A stretch of 64,000 bases of DNA from Desulfotignum sp. (GTDB taxonomy: Bacteria; Desulfobacterota; Desulfobacteria; Desulfobacterales; Desulfobacteraceae), in the NCBI GenBank assembly GCA_011390635.1, contig JAABSA010000019.1, positions 1-64,000 of the forward strand, read 5' to 3'. Of this stretch, positions 26,225 to 35,359 are shown piece by piece. The position numbers and the translations under genes are program-made. The notes beneath the pieces were generated by a model, which was not told where the DNA came from, searched no databases, and saw only the letters and a program-made list of their open reading frames with translations. Numbering within the stretch: the first letter of the stretch is position 1; each line of letters opens with the position of its first letter.

Positions 26225-26941
26225 TTACCTGCCTGCTCTTTCTTTTTTAATGATATCATCCAGTGTATCAAAATGGGCTGCCATTGCTTTTTGGGCCTTT
26301 TTTTTATCCCTGTCCCGGATACATTCATAAAACAACTGGTTATACGCCAGGTCCTGTTTTGCTGTCTCAATGTCCGGTGTTTTCGCCAATACCTGTTGAA
26401 ACACATTGACCAGGGCTTCCATCAGGGCACTTATGAAAGGATTATGACAGGCATCCGCAATCAGCCGGTGAAACCCGATGGCACGGGTCTGATCAGGTGC
26501 ACCGCTATCGATGGATTGCGCCACCTGACTGATACAGTCTGCCATGGCGGCAAGATCTTCATCGGTTCGTCTTTCCGCTGCCAGACCTGCAAGGCCGGGT
26601 TCCAGGATACGCCTGAGTTCCGCCAGATCAAAAGCGGTTATGCTGCCGAACAAATAAGAGTTGATCACCACATCCACCATTTTTTCCGGTCCTGGGGCTG
26701 CCACAAAGCTGCCGCCAAACACCCCCCGTTTTTTCTGGATCAGCCCTTCAGACTCCATTTCCCGCAAAGCCTCCCGTGCCGATGTCTTGCTCACCTGGTA
26801 TTTTTGGGCAATGTCAACTTCCGGTGGAAATTTATCACCGGGTTTGAACTGTCCATTTAAAATGGCCTGTTTTAAAATGGATTTTAGCTGATCTGAAACC
26901 CGTTCTTTGCGAATCACAGCATCCTGAAGGGTGTGTAGCAT
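26225..26941 (-). CDS. GntR/FadR-subfamily transcriptional regulator
   Basis: A 238-residue DNA-binding protein. The winged helix (about 15-85) has the GntR pattern LNGQFKPGDKFPPEVDIAQKYQVSKTSAREALREMESEGLI. The rest is an all-helical FCD-type ligand domain with the metal-binding-type His residues (GFHRLIADACHNP). FadR-type regulators of transport operons usually respond to the imported acid. The gene lies just upstream of tctCBA in the same direction. A perfect 20-base inverted repeat immediately before it is a natural autoregulatory operator. Confidence 0.92.
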   Translation of the reverse strand: MLHTLQDAVIRKERVSDQLKSILKQAILNGQFKPGDKFPPEVDIAQKYQVSKTSAREALREMESEGLIQKKRGVFGGSFVAAPGPEKMVDVVINSYLFGSITAFDLAELRRILEPGLAGLAAERRTDEDLAAMADCISQVAQSIDSGAPDQTRAIGFHRLIADACHNPFISALMEALVNVFQQVLAKTPDIETAKQDLAYNQLFYECIRDRDKKKAQKAMAAHFDTLDDIIKKERAGR

Positions 26942-26960
26942 TGAATTGCCCTATATGACT

Positions 26961-27005
26961 AAAAGTCAGTTTTTTAAAAGTATGTCTTTTAAAAAACTGA
27001 CTTTT
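26961..27005. promoter_or_regulatory. Perfect 20-bp inverted repeat upstream of the GntR gene
   Basis: AAAAGTCAGTTTTTTAAAAG at 26961-26980, loop TATGT, and its exact complement at 26986-27005. It lies 20 bases upstream of the GntR start codon and 57 bases past the aminotransferase stop. It can be the GntR operator, or an AT-rich terminator of the upstream gene. The GACTAAAAGTC half-palindrome at its left edge supports protein binding. Confidence 0.6.
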
Positions 27006-27062
27006 CACAAACCTGCGCCATTGTCAAGAAAAAAATTTCAAGATACATAGAAGTGGTCAATA

Positions 27063-27980
27063 TTATTGGACCGGAAAAAGCCAGGAACTGAACTGGCTGC
27101 TCCGGCCTGAAGTCACCTCTGCCATAAAATCGGCAAGCTGCCGGGTCACAGGACCAGGGAATGGTGAAAGAGGCCGTTTTTCACACATTTTTACAGGCAG
27201 AACCTTCATGGGCGTACAGGTAAAAAAGATTTCATCTGCTTTTTCCAGCAAATCCGTGGAAAGCCGGTCTTCGACAACAGGAATACCCAGGTTTTTCGCC
27301 AGGGTTATCACACAATTTCGTGTAATACTGTTCAAGATCGTTCCCCGGACCGGAGTCATGAGCCGGCCGTCCATTACCAGAAATATGGATTCGGTTCCCC
27401 CTTCGGCAAGAAATCCCTGGGTATCCATCATAACAGCCATATCGCATCCTTGTTTCTGTGCATCTTTTCGGGCCAGCATACCATTGAGGTAATTGGCTGC
27501 TGCTTTGGCCTCAACAGGAACGGTCCGGGGATCAAGCTTGCACCATCTGGAAACACACAAATTGACCCCATTGACAGCCGGAACCATTCTTTTGCCAAGA
27601 TCCTGGGCGGGATCAATCGCAAACACAGCAATATCCAAGTTGTTTGTGGACGGAAGAATATCAAAAGCAATCTCAGGATTATACCCCATGATTTTCACCG
27701 CACCCTGCAGGATCGCATTTTTTTTAACCGTCGCAAAAACACCTGCCTGAATCTCGTTTTCTGTAAGACGGGGAACCATATCCAGCAAAGATGCGCTGTG
27801 GAACAGCCGTTTGACATGATCATCGAGTTTAAAAATACAGGGCCCCATATCTGTGTTGTGAACACTCAAGACCTCAAAAATAGCAGATCCCCTGGAAAAA
27901 CTGTGGCTCATCATGTGTATGTTTGCCTGTTCCCAGTGAATGAACGTGTCATTCACAAGGACCATTCGCTCTGAAATCAT
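27063..27980 (-). CDS. Class IV pyridoxal-phosphate aminotransferase (BCAT/DAAT/ADCL type)
   Basis: A PLP enzyme of 305 residues. The ATG at 27978-27980 is preferred because GGAG lies nine bases upstream; an ATG five codons earlier overlaps that site. Fold-type IV markers are FSRGSAIFEVL (N-terminal), the catalytic Lys in VEAKAAANYLNGMLA, the Glu in LAEGGTESIFLVMDGRLMTP, and the cofactor loop GTILNSITRN. The sequence resembles branched-chain aminotransferases most, but the family is hard to split by eye, so D-amino acid aminotransferase or aminodeoxychorismate lyase remain possible. It stands alone, upstream of the GntR gene. Confidence 0.85.
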   Translation of the reverse strand: MISERMVLVNDTFIHWEQANIHMMSHSFSRGSAIFEVLSVHNTDMGPCIFKLDDHVKRLFHSASLLDMVPRLTENEIQAGVFATVKKNAILQGAVKIMGYNPEIAFDILPSTNNLDIAVFAIDPAQDLGKRMVPAVNGVNLCVSRWCKLDPRTVPVEAKAAANYLNGMLARKDAQKQGCDMAVMMDTQGFLAEGGTESIFLVMDGRLMTPVRGTILNSITRNCVITLAKNLGIPVVEDRLSTDLLEKADEIFFTCTPMKVLPVKMCEKRPLSPFPGPVTRQLADFMAEVTSGRSSQFSSWLFPVQ

Positions 27981-28135
27981 ATCACCATTCTCCATTTATC
28001 GTAATTTTGTAACATCCGATTATACTGCATTATAAAGGGGATACAACCCTGAAATCAGTTTTGTTCAGGGATTGTGTTGAAACCGGGAAAAAAGCAGCGG
28101 GAAAAAGGCTGGGCAGAAAAAACAGATCAAAATCA

Positions 28136-28168
28136 CAAAAAGGGGCAGCGCCGAACGCTGAACCCCTT
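28136..28168 (-). terminator. Rho-independent terminator of the tRNA gene
   Basis: Read on the minus strand: AAGGGG-TTCAGCG, loop TTCG, GCGCTG-CCCC followed by TTTTT. It begins about ten bases past the CCA end of the initiator tRNA. Confidence 0.8.
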
Positions 28169-28176
28169 AGTTTCTT

Positions 28177-28253
<77 letters not shown>

Positions 28254-28332
28254 TCAATTCGGTTAATATAGATCAAAGGTTTATAAAGGTCAAGACTTTT
28301 ATAATTTTTTTTATTGGGACACTGCCCATATT

Positions 28333-28935
28333 TCAGTGAAGCAGTGATTCTATCATGGTTTTGAGTTCGTCATAGTTTTGGGTAACAGGGATGTCCGGGA
28401 AATCGGTAACAACGGATGCAGGGGGTTTGAAGAAAAATCCCTGGTGGGCCTCCTGTATCATGGCGATGTCATTGTATGAATCACCAAAAGCAGTGACCTG
28501 GTAATGCAGCCCTTTAAGCGCCTCCACCGCTTTTTGTTTCTGGTTTTCGATGCGCAGGTTGTAGTCTGTGATATTGCCCCGGGCATCAATGGTCAGGCTG
28601 TGGCACAGCAGAGTGGGAAATCCCAGTTTGGCCATCAATGGTTTGGCAAATTCCTCAAAGGTATCTGATAGTATGATAATTTGAAACCGTGCCCGTATCC
28701 AGTCCAGGGTATCTTTCGCACCGGGAAGGGGATCCAGTGTCTGGATGACATCCTGGATATCCTGGATCGTGAGCTTGTTTTCTTTTAAAAGTGAAAGGCG
28801 CCTGGTCATCAGAACATTATAGTCACTGATATCTCTGGTGGTGAGTTTCAGTTCTTCAATGCCTGTTTTCAGGGCCACATTAATCCAGATTTCCGGAAGA
28901 AAAACCCCTTCCAGGTCAGCCACAAGTATGTGCAT
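28333..28935 (-). CDS. thrH: ThrH: phosphoserine phosphatase/homoserine phosphotransferase
   Basis: A 200-residue HAD-superfamily enzyme. The nucleophile motif is DLEGVFLPE, motif II is ILSDTFEEF, the Lys region precedes LKGLHYQV, and the acidic motif is GDSYNDIAM. The start matches ThrH closely (LEGVxxPEIWI, TTRDISDYNVLM). ThrH can transfer phosphate to homoserine, giving O-phosphohomoserine for threonine synthase, or act as serB. Its start codon overlaps the hom stop by one base (TAATG), which supports the threonine role. Confidence 0.92.
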   Translation of the reverse strand: MHILVADLEGVFLPEIWINVALKTGIEELKLTTRDISDYNVLMTRRLSLLKENKLTIQDIQDVIQTLDPLPGAKDTLDWIRARFQIIILSDTFEEFAKPLMAKLGFPTLLCHSLTIDARGNITDYNLRIENQKQKAVEALKGLHYQVTAFGDSYNDIAMIQEAHQGFFFKPPASVVTDFPDIPVTQNYDELKTMIESLLH

Positions 28936-30245
28936 TATGCCACCTCATCTTCAATGCGGATCACCATGGGATCTTTCACCACACAATCGGTGGCTGATAT
29001 CCGGGACAGAGCGGTCTGGACCCATTCTTCTTTGGCTGTATGGGTAATCATCACCACCGGGACATTGCCGTTGGTTTTGCGCCCTTTCTGGTGCACGGAT
29101 GCAATGCTGATCTTATTTTCCCCCAAAATTCCGGAGATTGTCGCCAGAACCCCTGGATGATCCTGGGCCTCAAACCGCAGGTAATACCGGGTCATTAATT
29201 CTTTCATGGACAGGATGGGAATTTTGCGGATATTGTCCTCGGGATACCCCATGATGGGAACCCTGCGTTTGGTCCCTGAGATAATATTTCTGGCAATGTC
29301 AGCAATATCACTGAGGACAGCGGATGCGGTGGGCATCATACCGGCCCCGCGGCCATACAGCATGGTTTTGCCGGTGGCGTCCGCATCAATGGCAATGGCA
29401 TTCATGGAATGGTCCACATGGGACAAAGGGTTGGCGTTGTCGATCATGGTGGGATGCACCCGGGCCTCCACATGGTCCCCATGCATTTTACCGATGGCCA
29501 GCAATTTGATGGTGTACCCGAATGATCCGGCAAATGCAATATCCGTTGGGGTGATGTGCCGAATCCCCTCCACATGTATGTCTGCAAGGTTGATCTCCAT
29601 ACCATGGGCCAGGGCATTGAGGATGGCCAGTTTGTGGGCCGTGTCATGGCCGTCAATATCCAGGGATGGTTCCGCTTCTGCAAATCCCAGTTCCTGTGCC
29701 TTTTTCAGGGCCTCTTCAAACGAACACCCTTCCTGGGAAATTTTGGTGAGGATGTAGTTACAGGTCCCGTTCAAAATACCGGACATGGATGTGATATCAT
29801 TTGCAATCAGCGATTCCCGCAGGGTTTTGATGATGGGCATGCATCCCCCGCAACTGGCTTCAAATGCCAGATCCACCTGGTTTTTCCGGGCGGTTTTCAC
29901 CAGGTCATTGCCACATCCAGCCAGAAGGGCCTTATTGGCGGTGACCACATGTTTTTTGTTTTCCAGGGCCGCATGGATAAACTGTCTGGCCACGGTTTCT
30001 CCGCCGATAAGTTCCACAACAATATCAATATCCGGATCAGTCAGTACGGCCATGGCATCGGATACCAGGGTGGTGGTGCCAAGATCTATCCCCCGGTCAG
30101 TGTCAGTATCGATGTCGGCAATGGTTTTCAGGTTTAAATGGGCACCGGTTCTGGATTTCAGCAGGTGTTTTTTCTGGGTCAGCAGTTTTGCCACCCCTGT
30201 TCCCACAACACCAAACCCCAAAATGCCTATGTGGATTGTTTTCAT
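28935..30245 (-). CDS. hom: Homoserine dehydrogenase with ACT domain
   Basis: A 436-residue enzyme that reduces aspartate semialdehyde to homoserine. The Rossmann motif is GILGFGVVGTGVAKLL. The catalytic domain contains VTANKALLAG, AFEASCGGCMPII, SGILNGTCNYILTK and the DIDGHDTAHKLAIL metal/substrate segment. The C-terminal ACT domain (about 350-436: YLRFEAQDHPGVLATISGILGE) gives threonine feedback control in relatives. The start codon follows GGAG at good spacing. It is followed in an overlapping arrangement by thrH and is divergent from purM. Confidence 0.96.
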   Translation of the reverse strand: MKTIHIGILGFGVVGTGVAKLLTQKKHLLKSRTGAHLNLKTIADIDTDTDRGIDLGTTTLVSDAMAVLTDPDIDIVVELIGGETVARQFIHAALENKKHVVTANKALLAGCGNDLVKTARKNQVDLAFEASCGGCMPIIKTLRESLIANDITSMSGILNGTCNYILTKISQEGCSFEEALKKAQELGFAEAEPSLDIDGHDTAHKLAILNALAHGMEINLADIHVEGIRHITPTDIAFAGSFGYTIKLLAIGKMHGDHVEARVHPTMIDNANPLSHVDHSMNAIAIDADATGKTMLYGRGAGMMPTASAVLSDIADIARNIISGTKRRVPIMGYPEDNIRKIPILSMKELMTRYYLRFEAQDHPGVLATISGILGENKISIASVHQKGRKTNGNVPVVMITHTAKEEWVQTALSRISATDCVVKDPMVIRIEDEVA

Positions 30246-30341
30246 GTCTTTCTTTTCTCCGAAAAGTAACTTTGCTAAACAATAAATAACAAGTTAAAAG
30301 TAAGATAGATACAATATAAAAACGGCCATGTCAAAAAGCTT

Positions 30342-30370
30342 TTGACTTTTAGTGTCCATATGGTTATCAT
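30342..30370 (+). promoter_or_regulatory. Predicted sigma-70 promoter of purM-tsaD
   Basis: TTGACT (30342-30347), 17-base spacer, TATCAT (30365-30370). The start codon of purM is 46 bases downstream. Confidence 0.65.
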
Positions 30371-30415
30371 TGCAGGGTTTTATAGGGATTCAACCATCCA
30401 GACAAGGTGATTTTC

Positions 30416-31462
30416 ATGACTGATTCATTGACATATGCAGATTCCGGTGTTGACATCGACAAAGCCAACCGATTGGTGGACCGAATCAAAGATATTGCCA
30501 AATCCACCCCCAGATCCGGCGTCATGGGTGAAATCGGGGGCTTTGGGGGATTATACTCCCTTAATCTGGCCAACATTTCAAACCCGGTTCTGGTCAGCTC
30601 CACAGACGGGGTGGGAACCAAGTTGAAAATTGCATTTCAAATGGATAAGCATGACACCATCGGCATTGACCTTGTTGCCATGTGCGTCAATGATATCATT
30701 GTCCAGGGAGCCAAGCCCCTTTTCTTTCTGGATTACCTGGCCATGGGCACACTGGACAATGCAGTGGCGGAACAGATTCTTCTGGGCATCGCCAATGGAT
30801 GTACCCAGGCAGGTTGTGCACTTATCGGTGGAGAAACAGCGGAAATGCCCGGTCTTTATCAGGCAGGGGAATATGATCTTTCCGGATTCGCCGTAGGCAT
30901 CGTGGACAATACCAAAATTATTGACGGATCCTATATCAGGCCGGGACACAAACTCATCGGCCTTGCATCCAATGGTATTCATTCCAATGGTTTTTCCCTG
31001 GTAAGAAGAATTTTCTTTGACCATTGCAAATATGAGGTCAGCACCCCGATACCGGAACTGGGCACCACGTTAGGCCAGGAACTGCTTCGGCCCACCACCA
31101 TATATGTATCCACCATACTGAGCCTGCTGCGGGATCTGCCCATCCATGGACTGGCCCATATTACGGGCGGCGGCATTGATGAAAATATCATCCGGGTGAT
31201 TCCTGATGTCTGCAAGGCGGTTATCATTAAAGATGCCTGGGAACGGCCGGCTATTTTCCGACTGCTCCAGAGCCTGGGCAATGTGGCTGATGCAGAAATG
31301 CAAAGAACATTCAACAACGGCATCGGCATGGTGCTGGTGGTACCGGAAAAGTCTGCCCAGGAAGTGATGGACCGACTGGGCGCCATGGATGAAAAAGCCT
31401 ATTTCATCGGTGAAATCACCTCCAGAAAAAACAGTGAAAAACAGATTCAATGGACGACCTGA
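30416..31462 (+). CDS. purM: Phosphoribosylformylglycinamidine cyclo-ligase (AIR synthetase)
   Basis: A 348-residue cytoplasmic enzyme of purine synthesis that closes FGAM to AIR with ATP. Start ATG 30416 is preferred because AAGGTGA (30404-30410) lies ahead of it. The PurM signatures are present: SSTDGVGTKLKIA, the DLVAMCVNDIIVQGAKPLFFLDY strand-loop, GGETAEMPG and GLASNGIHSNGFSLVR. Length is normal. It is followed after six bases by tsaD. Confidence 0.96.
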   Translation: MTDSLTYADSGVDIDKANRLVDRIKDIAKSTPRSGVMGEIGGFGGLYSLNLANISNPVLVSSTDGVGTKLKIAFQMDKHDTIGIDLVAMCVNDIIVQGAKPLFFLDYLAMGTLDNAVAEQILLGIANGCTQAGCALIGGETAEMPGLYQAGEYDLSGFAVGIVDNTKIIDGSYIRPGHKLIGLASNGIHSNGFSLVRRIFFDHCKYEVSTPIPELGTTLGQELLRPTTIYVSTILSLLRDLPIHGLAHITGGGIDENIIRVIPDVCKAVIIKDAWERPAIFRLLQSLGNVADAEMQRTFNNGIGMVLVVPEKSAQEVMDRLGAMDEKAYFIGEITSRKNSEKQIQWTT

Positions 31463-31468
31463 TCCAGC

Positions 31469-32467
31469 ATGATCGTTCTGGGTATTGAATCCTCGTGTGA
31501 TGAAACCGCAGCAGCGCTGGTAAAAAACCACAACCACATTCTGTCCTCTGTAATCGCTTCCCAGGTGGACGTCCACAAACAATATGGTGGAGTGGTGCCG
31601 GAACTGGCCTCCCGCATGCATATTGAGGCCATCACCCCGGTAGTGGAACAGGCAGTAGATCAGGCCGGTATTTCCATGAATGATATCCAGGGCGTGGCTG
31701 CCACCCGGGGACCCGGCCTTATCGGTGCCCTGCTGGTGGGATTCTGCTTTGCCAAGGCCTTTGCATGGGCCAGGGGACTGCCCCTGGCCGGGGTCAACCA
31801 TCTTGAAGCCCACATTCATTCCCTGTTTTTGACCGCTCCTGCACCTGCATTTCCCTTCATTTGCCTGGTGGTGTCAGGCGGGCACACCAACATCTACCAT
31901 GTGCAATCTGAAAACCAGTTTGAACGCATGGGCCAGACCAGGGATGATGCTGCAGGAGAAGCCTTTGACAAGGTATCCAAAATGCTGGATCTGGGATACC
32001 CGGGTGGCCCGGTGATCGAAGCTCTGGCCGGAACCCGGAATCCGGATCAGATTCGTTTTCCCAGATCCCTGCTGGAAAAAGACAGTTTTGATTTCAGTTT
32101 TTCAGGCCTTAAATCAGCGGTTGCCCGCTATATTCATGAAAACAGTGTAACCAGCATGGCAGACAAGGGCCGGGTAGCAGCCGCTTTCCAGGCGGCGGTC
32201 ATTGATGTGCTGTGTGAAAAACTTCTGGGAGCCGCCAGGTCAAAAAATTGCCGCCACATTGGTGTATCCGGCGGTGTTTCAGCCAACCAGACCTTTGTCG
32301 CCGCCCTGACCAGGCGCGCCGGCCGCAAAAACATCCAGGTCATTGCGCCGCCCGTATCCCTTTGTGGTGACAACGCCGCCATGGTGGCGGCAAGGGGGGC
32401 TGTCATGATCCGGGATGGCCAGATCTGCGGTCTGGACCATGATGTGTATTCCAGGGTTCTGCATTAA
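31469..32467 (+). CDS. tsaD: tRNA N6-threonylcarbamoyladenosine transferase
   Basis: A 332-residue ASKHA-fold enzyme that transfers threonylcarbamoyl to A37 of ANN-decoding tRNAs. Signatures are GIESSCDETAAALV, the metal-binding HLEAHIHS, VSGGHTN, and GVSGGVSAN near the C-terminus. Close spacing to purM suggests co-transcription. It ends against the convergent nagZ with a four-base overlap. Confidence 0.96.
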   Translation: MIVLGIESSCDETAAALVKNHNHILSSVIASQVDVHKQYGGVVPELASRMHIEAITPVVEQAVDQAGISMNDIQGVAATRGPGLIGALLVGFCFAKAFAWARGLPLAGVNHLEAHIHSLFLTAPAPAFPFICLVVSGGHTNIYHVQSENQFERMGQTRDDAAGEAFDKVSKMLDLGYPGGPVIEALAGTRNPDQIRFPRSLLEKDSFDFSFSGLKSAVARYIHENSVTSMADKGRVAAAFQAAVIDVLCEKLLGAARSKNCRHIGVSGGVSANQTFVAALTRRAGRKNIQVIAPPVSLCGDNAAMVAARGAVMIRDGQICGLDHDVYSRVLH

Positions 32468-33480
32468 GCTGTTTTATCCCCATCCCTGTTCCAGGCCAGA
32501 TATTTTTCCTTATACCGGTATATGCGCTCCAGAGATGTTTTTCCCCTGGCCAGAAGTTGTGTATCTGATGCCAGCAGTCCGGCCATGGAATCAAATGCTT
32601 TTTTGATATTGGGCCCCTGGTGACAGACCAGGGCAAGGTCAATGTCTGATAGCAGAATCTGTTTCATGCAGGTGGCCATATCATGCCCAATGGCCTTCAT
32701 ATCCAGATCATCGGTGAGCACCAGCCCCTGGAAACCCAATACGTTTCTGATCAGATCCTTTGCAATGGCCACAGAGAGGCTTGCCTGCCACTGGGAATCC
32801 AGCCGGGGATACATAATATGGGACAGCATGATTCCTGCGACATCAGCCTTTACGGCTGCTTCAAATGGAACCAGATCCGATGCCTCAAGGCTGGAAATAT
32901 CTGCGTCCATTACCGGAAGCTGGTGGTGAGAATCCAGCACGGTGCTGCCGATGCCGGGAAAATGCTTGGCAACAGCCATGACCCCGCATTTTTGAAGGGT
33001 TTTGATGACAGCAGTACCAAGCTCCGCCACGGTGCGGGCATCTCCAGCAAATGCCCGGTCCTGCATGATTGACGTTGATGATGTCCCGGGCACCACATCC
33101 AATACCGGCGCAAGATTCATGTTGATACCGGCACCTGCAAGTTCCTCGGCTGTGATCCGGGCAAATTCCTTGGCTTGTGTCCTGGATCTGATATGGGGAT
33201 TGCCAGCAAACTGGGTAAAAGGCTTCGGCAGCCTGGAAACCACCCCGCCTTCCTGGTCCACGGCAATGAACAGCGGCGGCTGGCCGCACGATTGTGCAAA
33301 GGCCCGGGCATCGGCACACAGCCGCGCCAGCTGATCCGGAGACGTAATATTGTACCGGAACAAAATAATTCCCCCGGCCTGGAATTTTTCAATGATTTCT
33401 TCCAGATCCGGGGTAAGGCTGGTACCTTCAAATCCCAGCATCAGCCGCTGGCCGGCCAGGTGTCGGATATACCTATCCAT
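32464..33480 (-). CDS. nagZ: Beta-N-acetylhexosaminidase (GH3)
   Basis: A 338-residue cytoplasmic GH3 enzyme of peptidoglycan recycling that removes N-acetylglucosamine from anhydro-muropeptides. The ATG at 33478-33480 (MDRYIRHLAGQR) fits family length; an upstream extension would overlap the His-rich gene. Signatures: GIILFRYN, IAVDQEGGVVSRL, the catalytic His region AVAKHFPGIGSTVLDSHH, MLSHIMYP and the nucleophile Asp in LVLTDDLDMKAI. It slightly overlaps the upstream His-rich gene (ATGGATAG). Confidence 0.94.
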   Translation of the reverse strand: MDRYIRHLAGQRLMLGFEGTSLTPDLEEIIEKFQAGGIILFRYNITSPDQLARLCADARAFAQSCGQPPLFIAVDQEGGVVSRLPKPFTQFAGNPHIRSRTQAKEFARITAEELAGAGINMNLAPVLDVVPGTSSTSIMQDRAFAGDARTVAELGTAVIKTLQKCGVMAVAKHFPGIGSTVLDSHHQLPVMDADISSLEASDLVPFEAAVKADVAGIMLSHIMYPRLDSQWQASLSVAIAKDLIRNVLGFQGLVLTDDLDMKAIGHDMATCMKQILLSDIDLALVCHQGPNIKKAFDSMAGLLASDTQLLARGKTSLERIYRYKEKYLAWNRDGDKTA

Positions 33481-33766
33481 GGAGAACTTTCTGTGCCTGC
33501 TGTAACTGCTGCGTAACAGTTTCAGACAGCGCCCCCGCCTGTTCCAGGTGTGCTGCAATCTCCTCAAAGCCGGCGTCTTTCGCCTTTTTGGCCCAGGAAA
33601 AAAAATTGTCCTTATGGCTGTCATTGTGGTCTACCCAATGTGACAGCAGAACAGTCAATTTTTCCTCCATGGCCATTTCTTTGCCATTTTCATGCTCGTG
33701 ATCATGATTGTGGTGACTGCCATGCTCGTGGTCGTGGGCATGGTCGTGTCCGTGGTCGTGGCTCAT
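33473..33766 (-). CDS. Small His-rich, metal-binding protein
   Basis: A 97-residue protein. Residues 2-27 alternate His with Asp/Glu (SHDHGHDHAHDHEHG...), a likely Ni/Zn/Co-binding tail. The remaining ~65 residues are helical (VLLSHWVDHNDSHKDNFFSWAKKAKDAGFEEIAAHLEQAG) and resemble a small domain seen at the end of His-rich anaerobe proteins. It may store or hand over metal. It overlaps the ends of both neighbours by a few bases, so it is translationally coupled to the DAC-like gene and nagZ. Confidence 0.8.
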   Translation of the reverse strand: MSHDHGHDHAHDHEHGSHHNHDHEHENGKEMAMEEKLTVLLSHWVDHNDSHKDNFFSWAKKAKDAGFEEIAAHLEQAGALSETVTQQLQQAQKVLHG

Positions 33767-35205
33767 AGCTGCACTCCGTTTAGATATTTTTCAAGTGTAA
33801 TGGGTTTCGGTGTATGCTGGCCTACGGGCCTCCAGTTTGAAAATGCACTGATTTCAATGCCGTTAAAAATAATGGATACCGGCCGATCGGCAGACACAAC
33901 CACCACAATAATCTTTGCATTATCTGCTGAAAACCGCAAAGCAGAATTATACCTGGCGCCCCTTGCCATGTTTTCCCAGCTGATGGTCCGCCCGTCCAGC
34001 AGACAGGCAAACCCATGGATACAACTGTCGGCTGTCAAATGGACGGCGCCGTCTATTTTGAGCAGCGAGCAGGTAAGATCAATATTCTGGGGTTCCACAA
34101 GGCTCAGGGGTGGATCCAGAATATGTCCGGACAACCGCACTGGCGGATCGTTGAGATCAATAACCAGGGTACAGCCGTGCCTGGCCCGTCCTGCACTGTG
34201 GACCAGATGGGATACTACCTGAAAAAGAATGGTGGATGTGGCTGTGTCCATATCTGTATCCAGAAGCAATTCTTCCAGCTCCACCAGTTTGGCTTCCCTG
34301 GTGGTGGAGTGGAAACTGCCGTCAAAAAAAGAAGCTATCCTGGTATCATTCAGGCCCAAAAAACCATAATCTCCCTTGAAATGGGCGCTTATGGCGTAAT
34401 CAGGCACAGGACCGCCGGTGATGCCTATAATGGTTTTTCCATCAGATACCAGTTTACGGTCAGATTCCTCCACAGCCAGAAGCAGTTTTCGGATATGCTT
34501 GATATTGGAAACCCGGGGACGTTCATGTTCTTGAATTCTGGTGATAAATTCGGTTTTGGCAATCTGCCGGGGATCACAGAAAAACAAAATCCCCTGGGGC
34601 CAGGATCCTTCTTCTTTGGTTTTGGAAATATCCAGAATGTTGTTGAGAATGGATGTCACCCGGATTTTGCTGTCATACCCGAAATTTTTGTCCCTTTCAT
34701 CCACGATATGATCAGCTATGGCCTGCAGGGCATAATTTTTCAACACATATTCAGAAGAATTGATGGCGGCCCTTCTGGAGTTGTAATCATGAACAAGCAG
34801 GGTGGCAGCTTGTTCCAGCCATCTTTCCGTGGGATGGATGGAACATAGATCCGGGTGGTGTTCCGTAAACCAGACCTGGTAAAAAAAATCACTGCAGATG
34901 CCTCCATAGGAAATCAGACCCGACAGGGCCAGGTCGTTTTCCGGAATAAGATACCCCGTGGGCTGACATTTTATCTTTTTATCCACCCGGGACCGCCAAT
35001 GGCCGTTTTCAGAAAAAAACATCTGACGGATTTTCACTTCATGTCCCTGGAGCAGATCCTGGGAATCCAGCACCAGCACCGGGTCATCCGGTCCAGCCGC
35101 AAACATCAGGGCCACCCGGCTGGGATGTGAAAATTTACAAAGACCCTCGATCACCCCGTTCATGATGTTGGTCACACATAATTTCTGATACAGCGTCTGA
35201 TTCAT
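33763..35205 (-). CDS. Protein with a DisA_N-like (diadenylate-cyclase-type) domain
   Basis: A 480-residue cytoplasmic protein. The last ~130 residues resemble the DisA_N/DAC fold: KIDGAVHLTADSCIHGF keeps the DGA motif, and MARGARYNSALRFSAD corresponds to the RHR segment but reads RYN. That change suggests a nucleotide-sensing or weakened cyclase domain rather than a normal c-di-AMP synthase. Residues 1-300 are not recognised; they hold a central helix-rich section and ITGGPVPDYAISAHFKGDYGFLGL. No membrane span is present. It overlaps the start of the His-rich gene by four bases. Confidence 0.65.
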   Translation of the reverse strand: MNQTLYQKLCVTNIMNGVIEGLCKFSHPSRVALMFAAGPDDPVLVLDSQDLLQGHEVKIRQMFFSENGHWRSRVDKKIKCQPTGYLIPENDLALSGLISYGGICSDFFYQVWFTEHHPDLCSIHPTERWLEQAATLLVHDYNSRRAAINSSEYVLKNYALQAIADHIVDERDKNFGYDSKIRVTSILNNILDISKTKEEGSWPQGILFFCDPRQIAKTEFITRIQEHERPRVSNIKHIRKLLLAVEESDRKLVSDGKTIIGITGGPVPDYAISAHFKGDYGFLGLNDTRIASFFDGSFHSTTREAKLVELEELLLDTDMDTATSTILFQVVSHLVHSAGRARHGCTLVIDLNDPPVRLSGHILDPPLSLVEPQNIDLTCSLLKIDGAVHLTADSCIHGFACLLDGRTISWENMARGARYNSALRFSADNAKIIVVVVSADRPVSIIFNGIEISAFSNWRPVGQHTPKPITLEKYLNGVQL

Positions 35206-35359
35206 GTTGCCTTATCCAGTCTGCTTTACAAAAACCGATAGTGTTTGATATCCTTGTTGCCGGTACTTTGGCAAGTTTTTTTTTATCTTGCCCTTTTTTG
35301 GCTATTGTAAAACATGACAAGGATTGTTATTGAAAACAAAACCTAAATGTGGAGGCAAC

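Noticed and set aside
32464-33624. Longer nagZ start (386 residues)
   Set aside because: The first 48 residues are Arg-rich, overlap the His-rich gene in another frame and lack NagZ similarity; ATG 33478-33480 gives the normal N-terminus.
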